From NCBI GenBank assembly GCA_025998755.1, contig AP024674.1, positions 3,225,813 to 3,289,812 of the forward strand: a stretch of 64,000 bases of DNA, given 5' to 3'. Under the pieces are notes generated by a model. The model saw nothing but the letters and a program-made list of their open reading frames with translations, made no database searches and was not told where the DNA came from. Position numbers and translations under genes: made by a program. This document shows positions 8,205 through 15,821 of the stretch, piece by piece. This DNA comes from Armatimonadota bacterium. GTDB taxonomy: Bacteria; Armatimonadota; UBA5829; DSUL01. How positions within the stretch are numbered: the stretch's first letter is position 1; each line of letters starts with the position of its first letter.

Positions 8205-9386
8205 ATGGATCCACAGCGTGACTACTACGAGGTTCTGGGCGTGAGCCCGGACGCCACGCTGGAGGAGATCAAAAAGAGTTACCGCCGGCTGGTGAGGAAG
8301 TACCACCCGGATGTCCATCACGACAAAAAGCTGGCGGAGCGCGCGTTCGTCCAGATCAGCGAAGCTTATCGCGTTCTTTCGGATCCGGACAAACGTCGCA
8401 GCTACGACCTGGAGCGCAGCGCGCGGCGGAGAGAGGCGGCTTCCCGTGCGCGGCAGTCCGCCACCGGAACGGGAAAGGGTGCTTCGGATTCGCCGCCGCC
8501 CCGGGCCGGGAGTGCGCGGCCGCAGGGGCAGACGGCGAGCGGACCGGTTGCACAGAAGGCCGTGCGCGATGCAGAATTCGCGTTCATCAGGGGGCGGCTA
8601 TCGGAGGCGGAGAGCCACGCCCGCCGCGCGCTGCGGGCAGACCGGACATGCGCTCGGGCGTGGGAGGTTCTGGGGGACGTGCATCAGGCTCGGAACCGGC
8701 AGGATCAGGCGCTGCAGTTCTACAGCTACGCGGTGCAGTTCGACCCGCGTAACCAGAGCGCCTTGGGCAAGCTGGAGCGCCTGATGGCGCGCACGGGACG
8801 TCCGCGTCCTGCGGCAGCAAAGGCGGGAGAGGTTCCCCGCCGCGGGTCGCCAGCAGGAGCGCTGCTACATATGGCGGGCTGGTGCGCGGTATTCCTGGTC
8901 CTGTTCGTATGGGTGCCAGCCATCCCGGCACTGGAGCCCGCCCTGTCCCCGCAGGGACTGGAGAGTGTGCTGGAGGGGTGGAACTGGGCTGTGGCTCCTC
9001 CTCTGGCTGTCGCCGGGCTGCTGATGGGCCTGCTGCTGAGGAGCGGAGGCTTCTTCCGGCACCACGCTGATGAGATGGTCTTCCAGACCATCAGCCGCGG
9101 AGCGGCCCGTCCGCAGGCTGCGCCCGTCGGGCTGCTTCTGGTGGGATTGTCGCTGGTGCTCTTCTGGCTGGCCCTCGGAGTGTATCTGGCCATGGCCAGC
9201 GTGCAGGATTCCATGTCGCGCAGCCTGACCCGTGCGTTCACTGTGACGCTGATCTTTGTGCTTGCCGCTGCGTTGCTTTCACAGATGCACGTGGCCATGC
9301 TGCTTTTTGGAGGAAACGTGGTGTTCGTGTCTTTGCTGGCGGGATGGTGGATGGTGGACTTCTGGCGCGAAGCGGGAGAAGCCTGA
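8205..9386 (+). CDS. Membrane-bound J-domain protein with TPR-like region
   Basis: A 393-residue class C J-protein. Residues 5-70 form a complete J domain, with the HPD tripeptide in KYHPDVH that stimulates Hsp70 ATPase activity. After a low-complexity linker, about residues 125-195 are TPR-like ([17 protein letters not shown]). The C-terminal half has about four hydrophobic segments (around 225-245, 265-285, 305-330, 340-385), so it is a membrane protein recruiting DnaK. No Zn-finger or substrate domain of DnaJ proper. The ATG at 8205 has GGAG at spacing 7. Its stop overlaps the panB start (TGATG), an unusual partner for pantothenate genes. Confidence 0.82.
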   Translation: MDPQRDYYEVLGVSPDATLEEIKKSYRRLVRKYHPDVHHDKKLAERAFVQISEAYRVLSDPDKRRSYDLERSARRREAASRARQSATGTGKGASDSPPPRAGSARPQGQTASGPVAQKAVRDAEFAFIRGRLSEAESHARRALRADRTCARAWEVLGDVHQARNRQDQALQFYSYAVQFDPRNQSALGKLERLMARTGRPRPAAAKAGEVPRRGSPAGALLHMAGWCAVFLVLFVWVPAIPALEPALSPQGLESVLEGWNWAVAPPLAVAGLLMGLLLRSGGFFRHHADEMVFQTISRGAARPQAAPVGLLLVGLSLVLFWLALGVYLAMASVQDSMSRSLTRAFTVTLIFVLAAALLSQMHVAMLLFGGNVVFVSLLAGWWMVDFWREAGEA

Positions 9387-10189
9387 TGAGCTCGGAAAAG
9401 CCGGTCACCGTTCCGTGCCTGAGCAAAATGAAGAAGGAAGGGCAGAGGATTGTCGTCCTTACCGCCTATGACTATCCCTTCGCCCGGTTGATGGATAGTT
9501 GCGGCATTGACGTGCTGCTGGTGGGGGACAGCGTCGGCAACGCTGTGCTCGGCTATACGGACACCATCCCCGTGACGGTGGAAGAGATGCTCCACCATGT
9601 GAAAGCGGTCTCCAGGGCGGCGCGGCGGGCGCTGGTGGTGGCGGATATGCCTTTTATGTCGTATCAAGCAGGGCGCAAACAGGCGCTGGAGAACGCTGGC
9701 CGCTTCCTGAAGGAGGGTGGGGCGAAGGCTGTCAAGCTGGAGGGTGGTGCGAGCGTCGCGGAAACAGTGGCCTTCCTGACGACTGCCGGCATCCCGGTGA
9801 TGGGGCACATCGGGATGACTCCCCAGAGCGTGAACGTGACAGGCGGGTACCTGCGCCAGGGAACGAGCGAGGATGCCGCCGCCGCGCTGGAAGAGGATGC
9901 CCGCGCGCTGGAGGAGGCAGGGGCGTTCGCAGTCGTGCTGGAACTGGTCAACCCTCCTGTGGCCGCCAGGATCACGGAGCTGCTGGAGATCCCCACCATC
10001 GGCATCGGATCCGGGCCGGTTTGCGACGGTCAGGTGCTGGTGATGCACGATATGCTGGGGATGGACGAGCATTTCCGGCCCCGCCACGCAAAGCGCTATA
10101 TGGAACTGCACGCGCTGCTGCGCGAAGCGTTCACGGCCTATGCCGAGGATGTGCGTTCCGGGCGCTTCCCGTCGGAGGAGCATTCATGA
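9386..10189 (+). CDS. panB: 3-methyl-2-oxobutanoate hydroxymethyltransferase
   Basis: First step of pantothenate synthesis: transfers a hydroxymethyl group from methylene-tetrahydrofolate to 2-oxoisovalerate to give ketopantoate. The 267-residue length is typical. Family motifs are present: LTAYDYPFARLMD, LVGDSVGN, G-Y-x-x-T-I-P-V-T, VVADMPFMSYQ, AVKLEGG, GHIGMTPQSVN, and I-G-I-G-S-G-P-x-C-D-G-Q-V-L-V-x-H-D. The ATG overlaps the TGA of the J-domain gene by one base. It is followed by panC through a tiny bridging reading frame. Confidence 0.97.
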   Translation: MSSEKPVTVPCLSKMKKEGQRIVVLTAYDYPFARLMDSCGIDVLLVGDSVGNAVLGYTDTIPVTVEEMLHHVKAVSRAARRALVVADMPFMSYQAGRKQALENAGRFLKEGGAKAVKLEGGASVAETVAFLTTAGIPVMGHIGMTPQSVNVTGGYLRQGTSEDAAAALEEDARALEEAGAFAVVLELVNPPVAARITELLEIPTIGIGSGPVCDGQVLVMHDMLGMDEHFRPRHAKRYMELHALLREAFTAYAEDVRSGRFPSEEHS

Positions 10190-10224
10190 GCGCCCGCCGC
10201 GACGCGGGGAGGGTGGGGTGGTGA
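10186..10224 (+). CDS. 12-codon bridging reading frame between panB and panC
   Basis: An ATG with GGAGG eight bases upstream overlaps the panB stop (ATGA). Twelve codons later the frame ends in a TGA that overlaps the panC GTG (GTGA). It also contains the panC ribosome site (GGGAGGG). The product (MSARRDAGRVGW) is unlikely to be a functional protein. It may carry ribosomes from panB to panC. The function is inferred from the layout. Confidence 0.35.
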   Translation: MSARRDAGRVGW

Positions 10225-11075
10225 GGACCATTCAGAATCCACGGGAGCTTCAGGAACTTGCGCTCTCTGTCCGCAGGTCGGGCGCAACCATCGGTCTGGT
10301 CCCCACGATGGGCGCGCTCCACGAGGGGCATTTGAGCCTCATCCGCCGGGCCCGCCAATCGGATGAGTTCGTGATCGTCAGCATCTTTGTGAATCCCACT
10401 CAGTTTGGACCGAATGAGGATCTGGACCGCTACCCGCGAACGCTGGATCGTGACCTTGACGCTTGCCGGGCCTGTGGAGCGGATGTGGTTTTCGTGCCGT
10501 CAGCCGTTGACCTGTATCCCGCAGGCTTCCAGACCTATGTGGAGGTTGGGCCTCTGGCTTCACGGTTGTGCGGCGCGTCCCGGCCCGGGCATTTCCGCGG
10601 AGTGGCCACCATCTGTCTCAAGCTCTTCAGCCTTTGCCAGCCCACCCGGGCATATTTCGGACTGAAGGATTATCAGCAGTATCGCGTCGTCGAGAGGATG
10701 GTGCGGGATTTCGATCTGCCCCTTGAGATCGTTCCGATGCCCATCGTCCGTGAGCCGGACGGCCTGGCGATGTCCAGCCGCAACAGTTATCTCTCTCCGG
10801 AAGAGCGCACGGCGGCCACGGTGCTGTTCCGGTCGCTAGAGGATGCGGCCAAAGCGTGCGAGGCTGGCGAACGTGACCCTCAGACGCTGGCCGCCCACGT
10901 TCGCCGCAACATTGAGGCGGAGCCGCTGGCGCGCGTGGACTATGTGGAAGCTGTAGACCCCCTCACTCTCGAGCCGACCGGCAGCCTGCCTGCGCTGATC
11001 GCCGTTGCAGTCTTCATCGGCAATACGCGCCTGATAGACAATCGCCTTCTGGAAGCGCCAGACAGTCCAAAATGA
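10221..11075 (+). CDS. panC: Pantothenate synthetase (pantoate-beta-alanine ligase)
   Basis: Final step of pantothenate synthesis: ATP-dependent joining of pantoate and beta-alanine through a pantoyl-adenylate. 284 residues, normal length. Motifs: VPTMGALHEGHLSL (HIGH-like, nucleotide binding), FVNPTQFGPNEDLDRYPR, R-P-G-H-F-R-G-V-A-T-x-x-x-K-L-F, FGLKDYQQ, and M-S-S-R-N-x-Y-L-S KMSKS-like loop. GTG at 10221 has GGGAGGG at good spacing; an in-frame GTG at 10218 is too close to it. panD is not next to it. Confidence 0.96.
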   Translation: MRTIQNPRELQELALSVRRSGATIGLVPTMGALHEGHLSLIRRARQSDEFVIVSIFVNPTQFGPNEDLDRYPRTLDRDLDACRACGADVVFVPSAVDLYPAGFQTYVEVGPLASRLCGASRPGHFRGVATICLKLFSLCQPTRAYFGLKDYQQYRVVERMVRDFDLPLEIVPMPIVREPDGLAMSSRNSYLSPEERTAATVLFRSLEDAAKACEAGERDPQTLAAHVRRNIEAEPLARVDYVEAVDPLTLEPTGSLPALIAVAVFIGNTRLIDNRLLEAPDSPK

Positions 11076-11079
11076 CAGC

Positions 11080-11108
11080 GGCCGGAAGGAATGTTGTCCC
11101 TTCCGGCC
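11080..11108. terminator. Bidirectional hairpin between panC and porD
   Basis: GGCCGGAAGG pairs with CCTTCCGGCC (10 bp, 9-base loop) between two convergent genes. No T-run on either side, so it probably works as a stem-only terminator for both. Confidence 0.6.
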
Positions 11109-11134
11109 ACCGAATCCGTCCGATCTGATTGCTG

Positions 11135-11464
11135 TCAGGCCCGGAATTTCGCCTCGCTCTCCATCGTGAACGCCTGCACTTTCGGCGGGCACTCGCGGGC
11201 GCAGATGCCGCAACCCTTGCAGTGGTCGTAGTCCACGCCCTTCACCTTCGCATCCTCCACGATGATGGCCGAGTCCGGGCAAAATACCCAGCACAGCAGG
11301 CAATGGATGCATTTCTGGTCGTCCCAGATCGGGCGCAGGGTGCGCCAGTCTCCCGTATGATACTGAGCGGCGGTTCCGCCACCGTCGATGATCCCTCCGA
11401 TAGGGAGATCCTTCCATCCGGGAAGCGTTCCGGACGAAGAGCCGGTCTTCTTCGCGTCTGCCAT
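11135..11464 (-). CDS. porD: 2-oxoacid:ferredoxin oxidoreductase delta subunit, orphan
   Basis: A 109-residue ferredoxin-like protein with two 4Fe-4S motifs: C-I-H-C-L-L-C-W-V-F-C-P and C-K-G-C-G-I-C-A-R-E-C-P. The N-terminal region (G-W-K-D, T-G-D-W-R-x-x-R-P-x-W) is typical of the PorD/VorD delta subunit, which carries electrons from the TPP-bearing subunits to ferredoxin. No alpha, beta or gamma subunit is in this window; it stands alone between panC and an oxidoreductase. The ATG at 11464 has GGAGG 11 bases upstream. It could serve an enzyme encoded elsewhere. Confidence 0.88.
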   Translation of the reverse strand: MADAKKTGSSSGTLPGWKDLPIGGIIDGGGTAAQYHTGDWRTLRPIWDDQKCIHCLLCWVFCPDSAIIVEDAKVKGVDYDHCKGCGICARECPPKVQAFTMESEAKFRA

Positions 11465-11777
11465 TCGTAAAGATGCCTCCGGTAAAACTGTTGCGGCTCG
11501 TGGGAAAACGCCCGGGTGCTCCCGGGCAGGCGGCTGCATGTTCAATATACCACCTTACCGCACCGTGTGGCCACCGTAAGCGCCCCTCTGTGCGATATTT
11601 CACTAATGATTTTCGGTAGCGTCCGCCTCCGCCTTCAGGCCGGTTTCCCCGCGCTCAGGCGCGGCGGTTGCAAATCACCGCATATTGGTGAGCAGGGCGC
11701 CGGAGGAGCGGCGTCAAAAGAACCCTCTGCGGCGTCTGCCTGCGGGGGCGGCCGACAAATCTGGGAGCTATAAAGCA
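11465..11777. other. Divergent intergenic region, porD and oxidoreductase
   Basis: 313 bases. On the minus strand TATATT (11544-11549) could be a -10 for porD, but no good -35 is present. A short inverted repeat, TCACC-7-GGTGA, lies near 11677-11693 and could be an operator. No gene is seen. Confidence 0.35.
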
Positions 11778-12845
11778 GTGTCGAAAATCCGTCTGGGCCT
11801 GGTGGGCGCTGGTGGAATGGGCCAGACCGCCCACCTTCAGAACTTCGCAACCATTCCCGAATGTGAGATCGTGGCTCTGGCCGAGGGCCGGGCCAAGACG
11901 GCGGAGCTGGTGGCGCGCCGGTGGGGCATCCCGCGCGTCTACCCGGACCACCGGGCGATGCTGGAGGATTGCCAGCTGGACGCGGTGGTCGCCATTATGG
12001 ACTACCACCTGCATTCCTGCGTGGTGCCGGACATCCTGAACGCAGGACTGCCCCTGATGACCGAGAAGCCCATTGCCGTCCGCCCGGAGACCGGCAGGCG
12101 GCTAGCGGAGCTGGCGGAGCGTAAGGGCGTGCCCTATATGGTCGGCTATATGAAGCGCTCGCTTCCTGCTGCCGTCGAAGCTGCCGCAAGGGTGCGCCGC
12201 TGGCGCGAGTCCGGGGAAGCCGGACCGATGAACTATCTGCGCGCCACAATGCCGCCCGGGGACTGGGTATTCGGCATCCAGTGGGGACCAAGCGCCGGAG
12301 ACGCGCCTCCCGCGTATGAGGGCGTGGTCCCCGAGACCCCTCCCGACTGGATGGATGCGGCACTGGCAGGGCGTTATGACGCCTTCGTCAATTACTACAT
12401 CCACCAGGTCAACCTGATCCGCTACCTGGCCGGGGAGGATTACCACGTCACTTACGCTGACCGCAACGGAGCGGTCATGATCGGCGAGACGGAAAGCGGT
12501 GTGACGCTGACTCTGGAGATGAAGGGGCGCGGCCTGCGCAACACGTGGGAGGAGTTCTACCTGGTCAGCTTCGAGAACGGCCGCGTGGATCTCTCCATCC
12601 CCGCCCCTATGGCTCAGCAGAACGGCGGTGAGGTTCGGATCTACTTCGGCGGCTCCGGCGAGGAACTACCACGCTGGGAGCGCCCGATTATGCCTCCGGT
12701 GTGGAGCATGCTGGCGCAGGCCAGGCACTTCATCGAGTGCGTGCGGGACGGCAGGCCGGTCCGCTCACCGGCTTCCGAGGCGGCGAAGGACCTGGAGGTG
12801 GCGGAGCAGTATGTCAGGGCTCTGAGCCGCACCCTGCAAAGGTAG
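11778..12845 (+). CDS. Gfo/Idh/MocA family NAD(P)-dependent oxidoreductase
   Basis: A 355-residue protein. The N-terminal Rossmann fold begins IRLGLVGAGGMGQTAHL (G-x-G-x-x-G) and contains the family E-K-P motif (LMTEKPIA, about residue 97) that holds the catalytic lysine. The C-terminal half is the alpha/beta substrate domain, with H-Q-V-N-L-I-R in place of the usual D-x-x-x-H region. Such enzymes oxidise or reduce sugar or inositol carbons; the substrate cannot be told. GTG at 11778 has GGGAG ten bases upstream. Confidence 0.88.
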   Translation: MSKIRLGLVGAGGMGQTAHLQNFATIPECEIVALAEGRAKTAELVARRWGIPRVYPDHRAMLEDCQLDAVVAIMDYHLHSCVVPDILNAGLPLMTEKPIAVRPETGRRLAELAERKGVPYMVGYMKRSLPAAVEAAARVRRWRESGEAGPMNYLRATMPPGDWVFGIQWGPSAGDAPPAYEGVVPETPPDWMDAALAGRYDAFVNYYIHQVNLIRYLAGEDYHVTYADRNGAVMIGETESGVTLTLEMKGRGLRNTWEEFYLVSFENGRVDLSIPAPMAQQNGGEVRIYFGGSGEELPRWERPIMPPVWSMLAQARHFIECVRDGRPVRSPASEAAKDLEVAEQYVRALSRTLQR

Positions 12846-12867
12846 GGATCGCTTCAACAGCGCGGGC

Positions 12868-14205
12868 CTACTCCGGCTGGCGCGGCAGCCACGAGCGGGC
12901 GTCCCAGACCAGGTCACCTTCTTCAGTGAGCTGTTTGGTTTTCTTGCGTGTCCGTCCCTGATCGTCTCTCAGGTCCGGTCCAATGCTGTAAAAAAGGTAT
13001 CCGTTTCGAGTGCGGGTGTAGCGGAACGGCTCGCCCGAGAACGGATCCGGGGGAAGGGACCCGCCGGTCGGCATCTGCAACGCATCCAGCGTGCGAGGGT
13101 ATTCCCCGTTTCTTCGGCGGTGCGCCTCCAGAGCCAAACTGAGCCTCATGGCGCTGCAGCAGGCGATAATAGCGTCGCGCTGCCAGAACGGTCCCGTCAG
13201 CGCTGGACGTGTGATCTCCACCAGCGACCGGCCCGGGGCCAGCCAGTTTGTCTGCACTGGGTTGCGCACTGCGGCGGGCCAGTGTCGCCACGGCTCATCC
13301 GCCAGACCCCTGGCTGTCTCCAGCAGCTCCAATAGTCGCAGATGCATCGCCGCGGCATAGGGCCGCCAGATCACCCCACGGAGACTCCGATCGCGCCGCC
13401 ACCTTCGCGCCTCACTGACCACGACGACCGTGTGAGAGTCCAGCACGTTCCGGGAACCAGCCATCCAGTCGAGAGACGCAAGCGCTCTGTCCAGCAGGGC
13501 TGCCTCGTCTGCATCAAGGGGGCGGATGGCATGGGCTGTCTGGATACCTGCAAGAGCGAAGTTTACAGCGGGCCAGGCTGCTATCCAGCAGGACCTGTCC
13601 TTCTGAATGCGCAGCGAACGGGCGATCCGCAGGGCTGCTTCGAAGCTTGCCGCCGCCTGCTGGCCATCTCCTGCGGCGTGCAGGACCACTCCCTCCGCCG
13701 TTAGCAGCCGACCGGCCAGTGTTGCGCTTGCCGCCGCCCTGCCGTCAACATCGAGCGAGCCGGAAGCCAGGGGATATCTCGCCTCTGTCAACGCCGCTGC
13801 CCGGTGGAGCTGCCGCATCGTCGGGGAGAGTTCTCCTGTCAACAGCCTGCGGAGTTCCTTTATGTCCTTGCTGGCCGGCCGCTTGACCGGCGTGGCCAGC
13901 ATCCGTTCGAGGACGGCTTCCAGGTCAGGCCGTGATTTCGGGCTTTCAGGCGGCAGCGCCCGAAGGACGGCTGTGGCTTGGTTGCGGTCTTCGTAAAGGG
14001 AATTCCCGGCGAGCTGTTCCGCCGTCACGGGGATTCCCTCCCGCTCAAGCTGCCGGATGTGTCGCTCCAGTTCCCGGGAGTATCGCTGCTCCATCCAGAC
14101 GTGCGCTGCGGCCGCCGCAGCAATCAGTCCGGTGGAGACAAGACCCGCGACCCTCATCGCGCGGCTGATCCGCGTCCTCGTGCTTTGCCGCCGGTTGTTG
14201 TTCAT
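12868..14205 (-). CDS. Exported protein with pseudopilin-like C-terminus, function unknown
   Basis: A 445-residue protein with one N-terminal hydrophobic segment (about residues 17-37), probably a signal anchor. The middle is helical and Ala/Leu/Arg-rich. The C-terminal 100 residues contain R-N-G-E-Y-P-R-T-L-D-A-L, P-D-P-F-S-G-E-P-F-R-Y, and Y-S-I-G-P-D-x-x-D-D, a pattern frequent at the end of pseudopilin-like or planctomycete-type exported proteins, here without a prepilin signal. No enzyme motif is seen. The ATG has GGAG six bases upstream. Confidence 0.75.
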   Translation of the reverse strand: MNNNRRQSTRTRISRAMRVAGLVSTGLIAAAAAAHVWMEQRYSRELERHIRQLEREGIPVTAEQLAGNSLYEDRNQATAVLRALPPESPKSRPDLEAVLERMLATPVKRPASKDIKELRRLLTGELSPTMRQLHRAAALTEARYPLASGSLDVDGRAAASATLAGRLLTAEGVVLHAAGDGQQAAASFEAALRIARSLRIQKDRSCWIAAWPAVNFALAGIQTAHAIRPLDADEAALLDRALASLDWMAGSRNVLDSHTVVVVSEARRWRRDRSLRGVIWRPYAAAMHLRLLELLETARGLADEPWRHWPAAVRNPVQTNWLAPGRSLVEITRPALTGPFWQRDAIIACCSAMRLSLALEAHRRRNGEYPRTLDALQMPTGGSLPPDPFSGEPFRYTRTRNGYLFYSIGPDLRDDQGRTRKKTKQLTEEGDLVWDARSWLPRQPE

Positions 14206-14286
14206 GCAATGCTCCAGCGTGGCATTTTACTGCCTGCGTAATCCCAGCGGCCACGGCGGTTCTGCGTGTGCGGCGGGGCATACGCT

Positions 14287-14320
14287 GGAGGGCCGCAGAC
14301 CCATTGGCCTGCGGCCCTCC
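14287..14320 (-). terminator. 12-bp hairpin downstream of the small peptide gene
   Basis: GGAGGGCCGCAG pairs perfectly with CTGCGGCCCTCC (10-base loop), 40 bases past the end of the small minus-strand reading frame. It may be that gene's terminator; no T-run follows. Confidence 0.5.
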
Positions 14321-14359
14321 CCGTAAGCATCCTGTGAGGGCTGAGAAGCCCTCAGATGA

Positions 14360-14587
14360 CTACCGGTGATGACTCGAAGCCGGGCGGGCGATGCCTCGCA
14401 GCACCGTCGCCCACGTTCCTGGAGAGCAGGTCCGTCCCGTGCTTACACACGAGCGCAGTCCTGACCTTGCCGGGATGATCAGGTCCAGATACCGGCCCCC
14501 GCGGGGCGCCGGATCCGGATCCACTTCATCCCTGAAGGGTTCGGCTGGCAGAGAATCACTCTTCTCTGCCCGCGTGGCGTTCGTCAT
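14360..14587 (-). CDS. Possible 75-residue peptide with a leader-core look
   Basis: A small reading frame with a good ribosome site (GGGAGAAAAGGAACC before the ATG) and its own downstream hairpin, between the terminators of two neighbours. The first 31 residues are acidic and hydrophilic (AEKSDSLPAEPFRDEVDPDP) and end in Gly-Gly. The rest is basic with two cysteines (RSCVSTGRTC). This resembles the leader/core layout of a modified peptide, but no modification enzyme or exporter is nearby, and the family is not recognised. It may also be spurious. Confidence 0.4.
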   Translation of the reverse strand: MTNATRAEKSDSLPAEPFRDEVDPDPAPRGGRYLDLIIPARSGLRSCVSTGRTCSPGTWATVLRGIARPASSHHR

Positions 14588-14732
14588 GGTTCCTTTTCTC
14601 CCTTCCGGGAGCCGCTTCCATTCGCCACGGGCCCCTCTGTCTCATTCCCGCGGCGCAGGCGGCTTCACAAAGATGGACGACCGCCGCGCTCCCGCGGTTC
14701 CCCGGCCAATCATCGGGAGCTGGCAAAACGGA

Positions 14733-14757
14733 GGCCCCTCCCGGCACGGGAGGGGCC
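14733..14757 (-). terminator. Rho-independent terminator
   Basis: GGCCCCTCCC (14733-14742) pairs with GGGAGGGGCC (14748-14757) around a 5-base loop, then TCCGTTTTG on the minus strand. It lies 31 bases past the STN-like gene. Confidence 0.75.
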
Positions 14758-14788
14758 GTAGCCAGTCTCTGTTCACAGGAGCGGCTCG

Positions 14789-15655
14789 TTACTGTTGGCG
14801 CTGAGGGCGGCCGCCTCCGTCGCCCCGTCGGCCACCGTCCCTTTCGCCATCGCGCGGCATCCCACGCCACAGCTCGCGGCGTTGCTCGCGGTACTGCTGC
14901 CAGACTGGTGAGTTGCTCTGCGCCAGCGCACGGAATGCCTCCATCCGGGCACGTGCCATCGCCTGCCGGTCTGAAGGGTTCATCGCCATCTCATTGATGA
15001 GCGTCTGCTCCAGCGCGGCGGCCCGCTGTTCCGGAGTCATCTGCAGGAAAGCCTGATTCCGCTGGAGCTCCATTTGGGCATACTGCTGCACGATGGGAGC
15101 GCCGGCCAAATTGCCTGCCGGAACTACCGGCTGCGCAGCCGACGCCGCAGATGCCGTGGATGCCGCGGCTGCCGGTTTGCCCGCGATGTAGTACACTGGC
15201 GCAAGTCCCTGCGCCGCGGCCGCCTCATCGGCCTGCTCGTCCTTCTCCTCCTTGCGGGAGAAGAATGCCTGTGTCCCCGTCGCCGGGTCGTAGACCATGG
15301 CGCTCTTCAGCTCCTGAACAGCCTGCAGCAACGCCACTTGCTCGCGCGCCTGCTTTGCGGCTTCCTCCCGGCTGATGTCAGCGGGAAGATACACCTTATA
15401 CCACTTCAGCCCCGCAGCCTTGGTGGCCGCCGAAAGCACCTGATCCAGCGGTGTGTTGTTGAACCCTCCGCTGAACTGCCCCTGCGCTGCAGGGTCCGCC
15501 ACCACCGTGACACCGGCGGCGCTGGAGAGCTGCTGCGCCAGGTTTGCCATCGAAAGGTTGTCCGCATTCAGACTGACCACCGGCCCGCCCATGGCCACTG
15601 TCGCGGCAGCGATGGTGAGGGCCAGAGCCATAAGGAATCCTATTGGTCGCAACAT
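14789..15655 (-). CDS. Exported protein with secretin/TonB short N-terminal (STN)-like domain
   Basis: A 288-residue exported protein. After a signal peptide (about residues 1-25), residues 28-85 read V-S-L-N-A-D-N-L-S-M-A-N-L-A-Q-Q-L-S-S-A-A-G-V, then N-N-T-P-L-D-Q-V-L and A-G-L-K-W: the layout of the STN/secretin N-domain, a small beta-alpha fold used in secretins and TonB receptors. The rest is Ala/Gln/Arg-rich and helical, with a Gly/Arg/Asp-rich tail. No secretin pore domain is present, so it is not a secretin itself. A periplasmic partner of the pilus system is possible. ATG at 15655 has GGAGG upstream. Confidence 0.72.
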   Translation of the reverse strand: MLRPIGFLMALALTIAAATVAMGGPVVSLNADNLSMANLAQQLSSAAGVTVVADPAAQGQFSGGFNNTPLDQVLSAATKAAGLKWYKVYLPADISREEAAKQAREQVALLQAVQELKSAMVYDPATGTQAFFSRKEEKDEQADEAAAAQGLAPVYYIAGKPAAAASTASAASAAQPVVPAGNLAGAPIVQQYAQMELQRNQAFLQMTPEQRAAALEQTLINEMAMNPSDRQAMARARMEAFRALAQSNSPVWQQYREQRRELWRGMPRDGERDGGRRGDGGGRPQRQQ

Positions 15656-15773
15656 TTCCGTGTGTCCTCCGTTGCCAGAAAGCTCCATTCATCCCGGAGC
15701 GGCCGGTTCAAGGACTGTACGACGCCAATTGGCCTTTTGACCTTAACAGGCAACGTGCTCGAATTGTATTCAG

Positions 15774-15808
15774 GAAAAAGAAAAGGCCCCCGCCTTCCGG
15801 CGGGGGCC
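15774..15808 (-). terminator. clpC rho-independent terminator
   Basis: GGCCCCCGCC/GGCGGGGGCC, 10-bp stem and 4-base loop, followed on the minus strand by TTTTCTTTTTCC. It lies 14 bases beyond the clpC stop. A textbook terminator. Confidence 0.93.
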
Positions 15809-15821
15809 CAACCTGCAATGT

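Noticed and set aside
8726..10183. 485-codon minus-strand frame opposite the J-protein and panB
   Set aside because: Shadow of two confident genes; composition rich in Arg/His/Pro as expected for a false frame.
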